Origin: Candidatus Villigracilaceae bacterium
Lineage (GTDB): Bacteria > Chloroflexota > Anaerolineae > Anaerolineales > Villigracilaceae
Length of the DNA stretch: 64,000 bases
Assembly: GCA_026645935.1 (NCBI GenBank)
Contig: JAPKMP010000007.1
Span: 124,001-188,000, forward strand
Reading direction: 5' to 3'
Shown: positions 7,979 to 16,524 of the stretch, piece after piece
Position numbering within the stretch: the stretch's first letter is position 1
Layout of the letters: each line of letters opens with the position of its first letter
Program-made: the position numbers and the translations under genes
The notes under the pieces: model-generated
Databases searched by the model: none
Seen by the model: the letters and a program-made list of their open reading frames with translations, nothing else
What the model was told of the DNA's origin: nothing

Positions 7979-9586
7979 ATGCCCCGTCCACCCCTTTCGC
8001 TTCGGCTCAAGACTCCATTCGGCTTGAGTCTGCTTATTTTTATTGCTACTTCGCTGATCGCTTCCTGCCGCTCCCCGCAATTGAACAGCGACATAACCAT
8101 CCGCATCATCGCTGATGGACAGGAGAAAGATGCGACCGTTCCCTCCGGTTTGACGGTGTCACAAGCGCTGGAGGAAGCAGGTGTCGCGGTAGGTCCGCTC
8201 GACAAGACCGAACCGCCGCTGTACACCATCCTGGGCAACGGCGATACTGTCAAATTGATCCGTGTCGAGGAAATTTTCGAAACAGAGGAAGTGGTCATAC
8301 CATTCGAGCGGCAGATCGTCCGCAATGAAACCCTGCCCGAAGGCGAGACCCGGCTCGTGCAAGCGGGCGTCAACGGTTTGGAAGAAATCACCTACCGCAT
8401 GATCATCGAAGACGGAGTCGAAGCCACAAAGACGGTTGTGAAGTCGGTTATTTTGAAGGAAGCCCTGCCCGAGATCGTGATGGTCGGCTCCCAGGCATCC
8501 TTCGTGCCGTTGAACATTCCCGGCACGCTTGCCTATCTTGCCGGCGGCAACGCATGGATCATGGAGGGCTCAACCGCAAATCGGCGTGTGATCGTCAGCA
8601 CGGGAGACCTCGACGGGCGAATTTTTACCCTCTCGCCCAGCGGCGAGTATCTCGTCTTTACGCGCAAATCGAGCAAACCTGCAGATGAAGAGATTAACAC
8701 ACTTTGGGCGGTACGGACCAGGAACCTCGACCCGAAATTGATATCACTTCAGGCGAAGAACGTCGTTCATTTCGCAGCGTGGATTCCAAACACCAATTCG
8801 GTGGCATATTCCACAGTCGAGCCGCGCAGCGCCGCACCCGGCTGGCAGGCAAACAATGATCTTTACCGCGTCAGCCTGACGAACAGCGGTAGTCCGCGCC
8901 GGTTGCTTTATGCCAACAGCGGCGGCGTGTACGGCTGGTGGGGTATGACCTTTGCGTTTGCGCCGGACGGACGGCTAGCTTATTCACGACCGGATGGAAT
9001 AGGTCTGGTCGATCAGGACGGCGGCTACACAAAACCGCTCCTCGAGATCACGCCGTTGAATACACACAGCGATTGGGCATGGATTCCCCCCATCGTTTGG
9101 GGCGCGGATGGAAACAGTTTATACTTTGTCAGCCATGCACCAGCTCCGGCACCCATCTCCGGCGAAGAGTCGCCCTACTTCGACATCTCCGCTCTCTCGT
9201 TCAAAAATGAGGCGGCTGTGACGTTGGTCAACTCGGCGGGTATGTTCTCGTATCCATCTGTTTCTCCCGTGGAATACATTGGGAGGGAGGCGGCATTTCA
9301 GGTGGCGTACCTGCAATCCATCTTCATCGACCAGAGCGATTCGAGCCGCTACCGCCTGATCGTGATGGACCGCGACGGTTCCAACAGCCGAGCGCTCTTC
9401 CCGCCGCCCGATAAAAACGGACTCGAACCCCAAACTCCCGCATGGGCACCCGCTCAAGTGGATGGACAGACGGGCAATTTCCTGGCTGTCACCTATCAGG
9501 GCAATCTTTGGCTGATCGATAGCGGCAGCGGCAAATCCTATCAAGTCACCGGGGATGGATTGATCGCCCGGCTTGATTGGAAATAA
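7979..9586 (+). CDS. Lipoprotein with DUF348/G5-like domains and a WD40-like propeller
   Basis: A 535-residue surface protein. The signal peptide ends in lipobox LIASC (C30). Residues about 38-90 match the DUF348 pattern (ITIRIIADGQEKDATVPSGLTVSQALEEAGV) and 95-160 a G5-like module (RQIVRNETLPEGETRLVQAGVNGLEEITYRM), domains found in resuscitation-factor-like and cell-wall-binding proteins. The rest is a PD40/TolB-type beta-propeller with repeated blocks (FTLSPSGEYLVFTRKS, FAFAPDGRLAYSRPDG, WGADGNSLYFVSH, PAWAP). It may sense or bind wall glycans. No hydrolase domain is present. Confidence 0.82.
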   Translation: MPRPPLSLRLKTPFGLSLLIFIATSLIASCRSPQLNSDITIRIIADGQEKDATVPSGLTVSQALEEAGVAVGPLDKTEPPLYTILGNGDTVKLIRVEEIFETEEVVIPFERQIVRNETLPEGETRLVQAGVNGLEEITYRMIIEDGVEATKTVVKSVILKEALPEIVMVGSQASFVPLNIPGTLAYLAGGNAWIMEGSTANRRVIVSTGDLDGRIFTLSPSGEYLVFTRKSSKPADEEINTLWAVRTRNLDPKLISLQAKNVVHFAAWIPNTNSVAYSTVEPRSAAPGWQANNDLYRVSLTNSGSPRRLLYANSGGVYGWWGMTFAFAPDGRLAYSRPDGIGLVDQDGGYTKPLLEITPLNTHSDWAWIPPIVWGADGNSLYFVSHAPAPAPISGEESPYFDISALSFKNEAAVTLVNSAGMFSYPSVSPVEYIGREAAFQVAYLQSIFIDQSDSSRYRLIVMDRDGSNSRALFPPPDKNGLEPQTPAWAPAQVDGQTGNFLAVTYQGNLWLIDSGSGKSYQVTGDGLIARLDWK

Positions 9587-9606
9587 TTTATTACGAGGTG
9601 TAAGGA

Positions 9607-10566
9607 ATGCGAATTCTCATCACAGGCGCCGCCGGTTTTCTAGGCTCCCACCTTTGCGATCGCCTGCTTGGGGAAGGTCATGAAATCATCGGGATCGATA
9701 ACTTCATCACGGGAAGCCCCGACAATATCGCCCACTTGGCAGGCGACGAAAAATTTCATTTTTACAAACGCGATGTTTCCAACTACCTCTTCGTTCCCGG
9801 AATCGTGGATGCCATTCTGCATTTTGCATCACCTGCCAGCCCAAACCCTCAATCGAAATCCGGGTATTTCAATCTGCCGATCCAGACCATGAAAGCCGGC
9901 GCGCTCGGCACGCATAATTGTCTGGGCGTTGCAAGACGCGAAAATTCGCGCTTCATCCTCGCCTCCACCAGCGAGATCTACGGCGATCCGGAAGTCCATC
10001 CCCAGGCGGAAACCTATCCCGGCAACGTCGACCCCATTGGGGAACGCGCGGTGTACGATGAGGCAAAACGCTTCGCCGAGTCCATGACGATGGCATATCA
10101 TCGCTTTCACGGGGTGAACACAGGCATCGTGCGCATCTTCAACACATACGGCCCGCGCATGGACCTGGAGGATGGCCGCGCCCTCCCCAATCTATTGAAA
10201 CAGGCATTGCTCGATCAACCGTTGACGGTCTACGGCGACGGAAGCCAGACCCGTTCATTCTGTTTTGTGGACGATCTCATCGACGGAATCGTGAAGTTGC
10301 TTTATTCTGATGAACACCTGCCCGTCAACATCGGCAACCCCCATGAGATGACCATCCTGGAATTTGCCGAAGCGATCAATCGCATCACAGGAAACAAAGC
10401 CGGAATAGAATACATGGAAAATGCCCGAAGCGCGCGCGACCCGCAGCGCCGCCAGCCGGACATCACGCGAGCAAAGAACATCCTGGGCTGGGAGCCGAAG
10501 ATAAGCCTGGAAGAGGGGATCAGGCGCACCATACCATTCTTCAAACAAAAACTGGGGATGGCATGA
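9607..10566 (+). CDS. NAD-dependent nucleotide-sugar epimerase/decarboxylase (UDP-glucuronate decarboxylase-like)
   Basis: A 319-residue extended [14 protein letters not shown] (7-17) binds NAD; the catalytic pair is Y150-K154 (YDEAKR), with TSEIYGDP just ahead. [18 protein letters not shown] and [15 protein letters not shown] are hallmarks of the UDP-xylose synthase/dTDP-glucose dehydratase group, and the [10 protein letters not shown] context favours UDP-glucuronate decarboxylase. It makes an activated sugar in the cytoplasm for the glycan genes downstream. It overlaps the GtrA gene by 4 bp. Confidence 0.85.
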   Translation: MRILITGAAGFLGSHLCDRLLGEGHEIIGIDNFITGSPDNIAHLAGDEKFHFYKRDVSNYLFVPGIVDAILHFASPASPNPQSKSGYFNLPIQTMKAGALGTHNCLGVARRENSRFILASTSEIYGDPEVHPQAETYPGNVDPIGERAVYDEAKRFAESMTMAYHRFHGVNTGIVRIFNTYGPRMDLEDGRALPNLLKQALLDQPLTVYGDGSQTRSFCFVDDLIDGIVKLLYSDEHLPVNIGNPHEMTILEFAEAINRITGNKAGIEYMENARSARDPQRRQPDITRAKNILGWEPKISLEEGIRRTIPFFKQKLGMA

Positions 10567-11027
10567 TCCTGACCGACTCGCGGGAACGGATTCGGTTCAT
10601 CAAGTTCGCACTCGTCGGCGCTCTGGGCGCGGCGATCGACTTCGGCGTGATGAACCTGCTTTCCCATGGAATACTCGAACTGCCTCTCGTGTTCGCAGGG
10701 ACGATATCATTTATTTGCGCCGTCATCAGCAATTTCACCTGGAATCGATATTGGACCTATCCCGAGTCGCGCTCGCGCCCGATCCTGAACCAACTGGTGA
10801 TGTTCTTCATCGTCAACGCCGCAGGGATGGCGATCCGCATCCCGACCCTTCATTATCTCGAACCTCCCATTCTTAAATTCGTCGAGAGCGCCTTTCGGGC
10901 GACACACGTCAGCGCAGAGTTCATCGCCAAGAATCTGACCCTCGCCGCGGCGGTGGGCATCGTCATGATGTGGAACTACTTCATCAACCGCTATTGGACA
11001 TATAATGATATTGACGACGACTCGTAA
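10563..11027 (+). CDS. GtrA family membrane protein
   Basis: A 154-residue protein with four hydrophobic segments and the GtrA N-terminal signature [24 protein letters not shown], plus [11 protein letters not shown] and a matching C-terminal [11 protein letters not shown]. GtrA proteins are thought to flip polyprenyl-phosphate sugars or to help glycosyltransferases. The 4-bp overlap with the nucleotide-sugar gene and the GT39-type gene downstream support a role in lipid-linked sugar supply. Confidence 0.88.
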   Translation: MILTDSRERIRFIKFALVGALGAAIDFGVMNLLSHGILELPLVFAGTISFICAVISNFTWNRYWTYPESRSRPILNQLVMFFIVNAAGMAIRIPTLHYLEPPILKFVESAFRATHVSAEFIAKNLTLAAAVGIVMMWNYFINRYWTYNDIDDDS

Positions 11028-11038
11028 GGCAGGCAGAC

Positions 11039-11416
11039 ATGTCGCAACAAGCCGCAATGATCCCAATTTACAACACCGCAGGAGATGCGGATGCGTTCCT
11101 GCAATACCCCTACCTTTTCAACCGAGCCGGGGACTGGATCGGGTTTGTCACACCCAAGCGCGAGGTGTACTCCGTCCTGGGCGAATACGTGGGCATGCTC
11201 AATAATGATCCGCGAATCGTCCGAAAACGGGCGATGGACGAGGATAAACAGCATCTCGAGCCGCCTCCCGCGCCACGAAGGATTCAGCCTCCTACGAACA
11301 TCCCGCTCGCGCCGCTCTTGCCTGAACTAAGCTTTTCTCTTGTAGATGTTCTCCTCGAAACCCCGGAAAGACTCCATACCGTGGACAGCGGCGAATTCCG
11401 TGAAGACATGGATTGA
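11039..11416 (+). CDS. Hypothetical protein, possible 4-fold beta-flower type
   Basis: A 125-residue soluble protein with no signal peptide. The N-terminal half has a short repeated pattern (IPIYNTAGDADAFLQYPYLFNRAGDWIGFVTPKREVYSVLGEYVGML) in which an aromatic strand is followed by a turn and a second strand, which recalls 4-fold beta-flower proteins. The rest is Pro-rich and charged. No enzyme motif is visible. It sits between gtrA (11 nt) and the thioesterase gene (3 nt), so it is an operon member of unknown job. Confidence 0.65.
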   Translation: MSQQAAMIPIYNTAGDADAFLQYPYLFNRAGDWIGFVTPKREVYSVLGEYVGMLNNDPRIVRKRAMDEDKQHLEPPPAPRRIQPPTNIPLAPLLPELSFSLVDVLLETPERLHTVDSGEFREDMD

Positions 11417-11419
11417 CGA

Positions 11420-11881
11420 ATGACAAAGCCCAAGACCTCGAACGCCTCGCGCGTTTACCTTTCGCAATTGATGCAGCCCGAACATGCCAACAACCATGGC
11501 AACGTCCACGGCGGATGGATCATGAAATTGGTGGACGAAGCCGGCGCGCTCGCCTGCATGAGACACGCTCAAACCCGCGTCGTCACTGTCGCCGTCGACT
11601 CGCTCGTCTTCCGCGAACCGATAAAGATCGGCGACCTCGTTACTCTTACTGCCGAAGTTACCTATACAGGGCGCACATCAATGGAAGCCGAAGTGCAGGT
11701 CATTGCTGAAAATCCGATCTCCGGCGAACGCACGCATACGAACACAGCCTATCTCGTTTACGTCGGTCTGGACGAGAACAATCATCCCACCGCCATTCCA
11801 CAGTTGGTTCTCGAAACCGAAGAAGATAAAGCCCGTTACGAACAAGCCAAACTTCGCCAACAACGACGTATCTCAAAGTAA
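11420..11881 (+). CDS. Acyl-CoA thioesterase, hotdog fold (YciA/BFIT type)
   Basis: A 153-residue cytoplasmic thioesterase. NNHGNVHGGWIMKLVDEAGALAC (about 20-42) holds the conserved Asn and the hotdog helix of the acyl-CoA hydrolase family, followed by VAVDSLVFREPIKIGDLVTLTAEVTYTGRTSMEAEVQV. It would release free fatty acid from acyl-CoA. The stop codon abuts the GTG start of the GT39-type gene, so the pair is co-translated even though the functions differ. Confidence 0.88.
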   Translation: MTKPKTSNASRVYLSQLMQPEHANNHGNVHGGWIMKLVDEAGALACMRHAQTRVVTVAVDSLVFREPIKIGDLVTLTAEVTYTGRTSMEAEVQVIAENPISGERTHTNTAYLVYVGLDENNHPTAIPQLVLETEEDKARYEQAKLRQQRRISK

Positions 11882-13432
11882 GTGAAAACCATCCGCCAAC
11901 ACCTCATCCTGATCCTTCTCCCCATCAACCTCATCATCGGGTTGATGACGTTTCGCTCTTACGGCTTGTCATGGGATGAACCACTTTTTTACGATTACGG
12001 CGAAGCGCTCAAATACGCCTACACCCCATCCAACTGGTTCAGCGGGGAGTTCGATGTCGAGAACTCGTTTGGTTCCAGCGGAAGCGATCATGCCAATCGC
12101 GGTCCCGCTTACTTGCTCGTTGCCCTGCCATTCGTTTCGATATTGAAACGGCTTGGATTCGATTCCGCCTCAGCCTGGCACCTAATCAACTTCCTGACCT
12201 TCAATCTCGGCATTTATCTGCTCTATCGCCTCGCCTCAAAATGGATGAAAAAGGAGTCTGCGCTTGCGGCAGCCGCGCTTTTAGCCTTTCAACCACTCCT
12301 GTGGGGACATTCCTTTATCAATCCCAAAGACATCCCATTCTTCACTTTCTTCATCGGCTCAGTGCTCTTCGGCTTTGAACTGATCGATGAATGGAAAGCC
12401 AACCCCCCAACTGCCAATTTACCAACCGCCAAAATATTCCTCGCTTCCTTCTTCCTCGGCATCGCCACCTCCATCCGCATTCTCGGTCCCCTTGCCGCCA
12501 TCCTCGTCATCCTGTACGCCTTGGTTCAGGGTATCAGATTCATCGACCTCCTTAAGAAGCCGCTACTCTGGCTATACGCAATTACTTCTTTGATCGTCAT
12601 GTTTGCGGCTTGGCCATACCTTTGGCAAAACCCGCTGCAAAAGTTCACCGAAGTCTTCATATTTATGTCCGATAATCCAACCCAGCTCAATGTGCTTTTT
12701 GCCGGGAACGATTTTCGCGCCGGAGAGACTCCGCGCCGCTACTTCCCAGTCCTGCTCGGTTACACTTTGACCGAACCAACATATCCTCTTATGGCACTGG
12801 GAGTTTTCCTTGGCCTTTGGAAGACAGACAACAAGAAACGCCTCACCCTTGTAATTTTGCTGGCATGGTTTGGCATCCTCCTGGCTTACATTCTTCTAAA
12901 ACGCCCAGCCATGTACGATGGATATCGTCACTTTCTTTTCATTCTGCCGCCCTTGTTTATTTTTACCGGTTTCGCATTTGAATTTTTATTCGACCGGTTG
13001 AAACAAACCTGGCAGATGCTTGCTCTCGTATGCGGTGTGTTAGCGTTTAGCCTCCTGCCAATCATCCAGCTGCACCCCTATCAATATGCCTACTTCAACA
13101 ACTTCGCGGGCGGAGTGGGCGGAGCCTTCCGCGAATATGAGACCGAGTACTGGCTCACCTGTTACCGCGAATCCGTTCTCGGTTTGAATCAAATTGCAGA
13201 GCCGGGTACCCAGCTCTTCGTCCGGCGCGAGCCGTACATCGCAGCCTACTACGCCGACTCGAGAATCACAGTTCGCGATTTCCGCAGTGAACAAAAAGAT
13301 ATGAAATCCGGCGATTATTACCTCGTCAACACCCGCTCGAACGAAGACCTCAAATTCCTGCGCGACCAACCCGCCGCAATCGAAATCTCACGCCTCGGCG
13401 CGATCTTCTGCGTCATCAAGCAAGTCCCGTAA
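11882..13432 (+). CDS. GT39-type (PMT/ArnT-like) membrane glycosyltransferase
   Basis: A 516-residue protein with a GTG start directly after the thioesterase stop. It is a multi-pass protein: an N-terminal membrane segment, an acidic loop motif (YGLSWDEPLFYDYGEALKYA) with the Asp-Glu pair expected of PMT-type GT-C enzymes, then many hydrophobic helices, and a soluble C-terminal domain. Such enzymes use polyprenyl-phosphate sugars on the outer face of the membrane. GtrA upstream could supply that donor. Acceptor unknown. Confidence 0.8.
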   Translation: MKTIRQHLILILLPINLIIGLMTFRSYGLSWDEPLFYDYGEALKYAYTPSNWFSGEFDVENSFGSSGSDHANRGPAYLLVALPFVSILKRLGFDSASAWHLINFLTFNLGIYLLYRLASKWMKKESALAAAALLAFQPLLWGHSFINPKDIPFFTFFIGSVLFGFELIDEWKANPPTANLPTAKIFLASFFLGIATSIRILGPLAAILVILYALVQGIRFIDLLKKPLLWLYAITSLIVMFAAWPYLWQNPLQKFTEVFIFMSDNPTQLNVLFAGNDFRAGETPRRYFPVLLGYTLTEPTYPLMALGVFLGLWKTDNKKRLTLVILLAWFGILLAYILLKRPAMYDGYRHFLFILPPLFIFTGFAFEFLFDRLKQTWQMLALVCGVLAFSLLPIIQLHPYQYAYFNNFAGGVGGAFREYETEYWLTCYRESVLGLNQIAEPGTQLFVRREPYIAAYYADSRITVRDFRSEQKDMKSGDYYLVNTRSNEDLKFLRDQPAAIEISRLGAIFCVIKQVP

Positions 13433-13438
13433 TATAAT
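13433..13438 (+). promoter_or_regulatory. -10 box before the polysaccharide deacetylase gene
   Basis: A perfect TATAAT lies 12 nt before ATG 13451, overlapping the end of the previous gene. This suggests an internal promoter with a leader of only about 5 nt. No strong -35 is visible. Confidence 0.4.
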
Positions 13439-13450
13439 CCCCGCGCCATC

Positions 13451-14281
13451 ATGACACCTTCCCCGCGACTGCTCATCACCATCGATTATGAATCCTGGTT
13501 TGCGCCCTCCCGCCGCTACGATTTTCTGCCGCCCGAAACCCGTTTTCGCCTGGACAATGAAACATCGCGCCACGCATTGGACCCGATCCTTGGCATTTTC
13601 GGCGGGTCGAAAACCACGTTCTATCTCGTCGGCGAAATGGTCGGATGGTACCCCGAACTGCCGGATAAAATTTTCAAGGCGGGTCACGAGGTGGGTTTTC
13701 ACTGCCACATCCACCGCAGGCTTGACGATGTAAAAGAAATAGAAAAAGACCTGAACGCCTCGGCGGAATGGATTCAACGATACAACGCCCGCGGCTACCG
13801 CGCGCCGATGATCAACACCGTCGAGGAAGCATACCCCCTGCTTGCAAAACATAACTTCCTATACAGCTCGTCGCAATATGCGCCCGCGGGAGCGGCGGTT
13901 CGAAAAGCGAATGTATGGGAGGTTCCCGTCAGCACTTTGCCGCTGCTTAAATTCCCTGCGGAATTAATTGCTCCGCGTCACATGAATCTTAAGCTCGTCG
14001 CGCGCGGCGAATTCCCTTACGGCTCAAGTTTTACCGTCGGGCTGTTCCGCAAATTGGTTTACAAAATCATCGAGCGCGATTTCAAAGCGGGCAAAAGCCC
14101 GGTCATCTTTTTGCATCCGTATGAGATTTTCACGCCAAAAGGATACCCGCAAAATTTCATGGTGGATATGCTCCATCATCCCCTGCTCTTCCCTTTCACA
14201 TACAATAAGTCCAACTTCCTCAAAGACCTTCTCAAGAATTTCCCCACATCCACCATGCAGGACTATGTAAAAGATTTATGA
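13451..14281 (+). CDS. Polysaccharide deacetylase (NodB-like)
   Basis: A 276-residue carbohydrate esterase 4-type protein. Motif 1 is TIDYESWF (catalytic/metal Asp), motif 2 is GHEVGFHCHIHRR with the two metal His residues, and motif 3 is ARGYRAPMIN. The C-terminal part (FPYGSSFTVGLFRKL, VIFLHPYEIF) matches deacetylases found beside exopolysaccharide and XrtA/PEP-CTERM genes. No signal peptide is present. Its stop overlaps the FemAB-like gene by 4 bp, so the two likely modify the same glycan. Confidence 0.85.
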   Translation: MTPSPRLLITIDYESWFAPSRRYDFLPPETRFRLDNETSRHALDPILGIFGGSKTTFYLVGEMVGWYPELPDKIFKAGHEVGFHCHIHRRLDDVKEIEKDLNASAEWIQRYNARGYRAPMINTVEEAYPLLAKHNFLYSSSQYAPAGAAVRKANVWEVPVSTLPLLKFPAELIAPRHMNLKLVARGEFPYGSSFTVGLFRKLVYKIIERDFKAGKSPVIFLHPYEIFTPKGYPQNFMVDMLHHPLLFPFTYNKSNFLKDLLKNFPTSTMQDYVKDL

Positions 14282-15300
14282 ACATCCAACGAGTTGATTC
14301 GCTCGATTACCCAACTCTCGATTCCAAACTCAGTTATATCGGCATCGATTCGTGGATGAATTTCATCAGCGACGTGTACGGTCATGCCGTTCATCGATTC
14401 GCTGTCATCGATGGAGACCGGCATCCCGGCGCGCTGTCGCTTCTTGAGGTCAGGCACCCGGTATTCGGTCATTATCTCGCCACCGCACCCTTTGGAAGTT
14501 ACGGGGGATTCGCGTATGAAAACATCCAAGCCCGCGACCTTTTATTGGATGAGACCCGCCGCCTCGCAAAGGAACTCAAAGCCGAATACGTCTCGCTTCG
14601 ATTCGACGATACCGCCGCTCCCCCGCCCGAAGGCTGGAGCGATCACCCCGTTTATTTCACCTATCTGATTCATTTACCCGCCAGCGCGGACGAACTCATA
14701 AAACGATTCTCATCGGACCATCGCAACCACATCCGCAAATCCTTCAAGAAGGGATTCAGCATCCGCCTCGGCCATCTCGACCTGCTGGATGACACCTACG
14801 AAGCGATCTCCCGAAGCATGCACGAACTCGGCTCGCCATACCACTCGAAGATTTATCTGCGGCGGATGGCGGAACGCCTCGGAGATGCGCTCCAATTTGC
14901 GGTCACGTATGATGCGAGAGGGCGAGTAACCGGAGGCGGGGTTTTCATCCACCAAGGAAGGACGATATTCAACCTGCATGCCAATGTCTTGAGGTTTGCG
15001 CGTTCCTCCTATGCGGGCGAGTTCCTGTATTGGTCAGTTATCGAAAACGCCATTCAAAAGGGGTTTTTGACGTTCGACCTCGGGCGGAGTTTGACCGGCT
15101 CCGGCAACGATATCTTCAAATCGAAATGGGCTCCGGAAAAAAAGCCGCTTGCGTACTGGTACTGGCTCGCGCCGGGGCATGAGCTCCCCTCATTGAATCA
15201 AAAAAATCCAAAATTCCAATTCGCCATTGCCGTTTGGAAGCGCCTGCCGCGCTTCATCGTCCGCCTGCTGGGACCCTACATCATCCGCGGACTGGTCTAG
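14278..15300 (+). CDS. FemAB-like / GNAT peptidyltransferase-type protein
   Basis: A 340-residue protein with two GNAT-like halves. RFSSDHRNHIRKSFKKGFSIRLG and, near the end, LYWSVIENAIQKGFLTFDLGRSLTGSGNDIFKSKWAPEKKPLAYWYWL match the FemAB-related family often encoded with PEP-CTERM/exopolysaccharide clusters. FemAB enzymes add amino acids to lipid II from aminoacyl-tRNA; here the acceptor may instead be a surface glycan. It overlaps the deacetylase gene by ATGA. No PEP-CTERM protein or exosortase is seen in the window. Confidence 0.8.
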   Translation: MNIQRVDSLDYPTLDSKLSYIGIDSWMNFISDVYGHAVHRFAVIDGDRHPGALSLLEVRHPVFGHYLATAPFGSYGGFAYENIQARDLLLDETRRLAKELKAEYVSLRFDDTAAPPPEGWSDHPVYFTYLIHLPASADELIKRFSSDHRNHIRKSFKKGFSIRLGHLDLLDDTYEAISRSMHELGSPYHSKIYLRRMAERLGDALQFAVTYDARGRVTGGGVFIHQGRTIFNLHANVLRFARSSYAGEFLYWSVIENAIQKGFLTFDLGRSLTGSGNDIFKSKWAPEKKPLAYWYWLAPGHELPSLNQKNPKFQFAIAVWKRLPRFIVRLLGPYIIRGLV

Positions 15301-15308
15301 CCAGGAAC

Positions 15309-15590
15309 ATGCTTGCCACGCTCACCATCCATTTGCGCATTCCACTCTGCGCCTCACTGAAAGAAAAACGCGGACGAATCAAGCCGCTCATGGCGCGCCT
15401 GCATCGCGAATTCAATGTATCTGTCGCGGAGATGGACCTGCACGATAGATGGGATGAAGCCATCCTCCTGTGTGCCATGGCGGGAAATGACCGTGCCTTT
15501 CTGCAATCGGCGTTGCAAACTGTGGCAAAATGGGTGGAGGCGAATTGGCCGGATGGCGATGTCTGGGATACAAGGATCGAAACGGTCTAA
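15309..15590 (+). CDS. DUF503 family protein
   Basis: A 93-residue protein; the start is set at ATG 15309, 8 nt after the FemAB-like gene, because earlier in-frame starts lie inside that gene. MLATLTIHLRIPLCASLKEKRGRIKPLMARLHREFNVSVAEMDLHD is the DUF503 (YlxP-like) signature, including the S-L-K-E-K-R motif. YlxP-like proteins often lie near rbfA/infB and may bind ribosomes or RNA, but the function is unproven. Here the gene is in a glycan operon instead. Confidence 0.88.
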   Translation: MLATLTIHLRIPLCASLKEKRGRIKPLMARLHREFNVSVAEMDLHDRWDEAILLCAMAGNDRAFLQSALQTVAKWVEANWPDGDVWDTRIETV

Positions 15591-15648
15591 AGGTCGAAGG
15601 TACGGTACAAAATGTCAGCCTGTAATCCGTAGCCGCTAGGAGAAAACA

Positions 15649-16440
15649 ATGGATCTACAACTCAAAGACAAAAGCGCCTTCATTGCAGGATCATCGCGCG
15701 GATTAGGTTACGCCACCGCCGCGACCCTTGCCCGCGAAGGATGCCGGGTTGTTTTGAACAGCCGCGATGAAAGAAAAGTCACAGCCGCGGCGAAGAAAAT
15801 AACCGACGAAACAGGCACACCGGCATACGGTCTGGCGGGAGACGTGAGCGATACGTCGTCGGCGGAAAAGCTGATCAGCGACACAGTCGAAACGCTCGGC
15901 GGACTCGATATCCTGATCACAAATGCGGGCGGACCTCCGGCGGGACCTTTCGAATCTTTCGATGAAGACGACTGGCAGCGGGCTGTGGATGCTTCCTTCC
16001 TGAGTCATGTCCGTTTAATTCGCGCCGCCCTGTCCCATTTACGGAGATCATCCGCCCCAGCCGTTTTGGCGGTTACTTCCTACACGGTCAGGCAGCCCAT
16101 GCCAAACCTTGTGCTATCGAACAGCGTCCGCATGGCGACCATCGGATTGATAAAATCTCTCGCCCTCGACCTCGGCAGGGAAAATATCCGTTTCAACGCC
16201 ATCCTTCCCGGCTGGACGACGACTGAGCGCGTGGAGGAATTGATGGGTTTTCGCGCAAAAACGAACAAGACGAAGATCGAGGATGAATTCGCCAAACAAA
16301 CCGCTGAGATTCCGCTGGGGCGGATGGCGAGACCGCAGGAATTTGCAAACGCGGCAGTGTTCCTGGTTTCGCCAGCCGCATCCTATATTCACGGAGTCGC
16401 AATGGCGGTCGACGGCGGCATCATTAAAGCGACGCTTTGA
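15649..16440 (+). CDS. SDR family protein with altered catalytic residues
   Basis: A 263-residue short-chain dehydrogenase/reductase. The NAD(P) site (AGSSRGLGYATA, 13-24), NAGG and S144 are present. At the place of the YxxxK catalytic pair the sequence reads S157-N-S-V-R161, so both Tyr and Lys are missing. This SNSVR form is, from memory, shared by a whole SDR subfamily usually labelled 3-oxoacyl-ACP reductase-like, so it is not a local mutation. A good Shine-Dalgarno (AGGAG) precedes ATG. Classical ketoreductase activity is doubtful. Confidence 0.85.
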   Translation: MDLQLKDKSAFIAGSSRGLGYATAATLAREGCRVVLNSRDERKVTAAAKKITDETGTPAYGLAGDVSDTSSAEKLISDTVETLGGLDILITNAGGPPAGPFESFDEDDWQRAVDASFLSHVRLIRAALSHLRRSSAPAVLAVTSYTVRQPMPNLVLSNSVRMATIGLIKSLALDLGRENIRFNAILPGWTTTERVEELMGFRAKTNKTKIEDEFAKQTAEIPLGRMARPQEFANAAVFLVSPAASYIHGVAMAVDGGIIKATL

Positions 16441-16524
16441 TCCAATTGCCCATATGGTACACTTCCCAACCGTTTCGGCTCTGCTTGCACAACTTTATTG
16501 CCAAACTTTTCCCATCACTTACCA

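Noticed and set aside
7522-8391. Minus-strand frame of 289 codons across the two lipoprotein genes
   Set aside because: It crosses two well-supported genes with signal peptides, has no Shine-Dalgarno and no recognisable domain.
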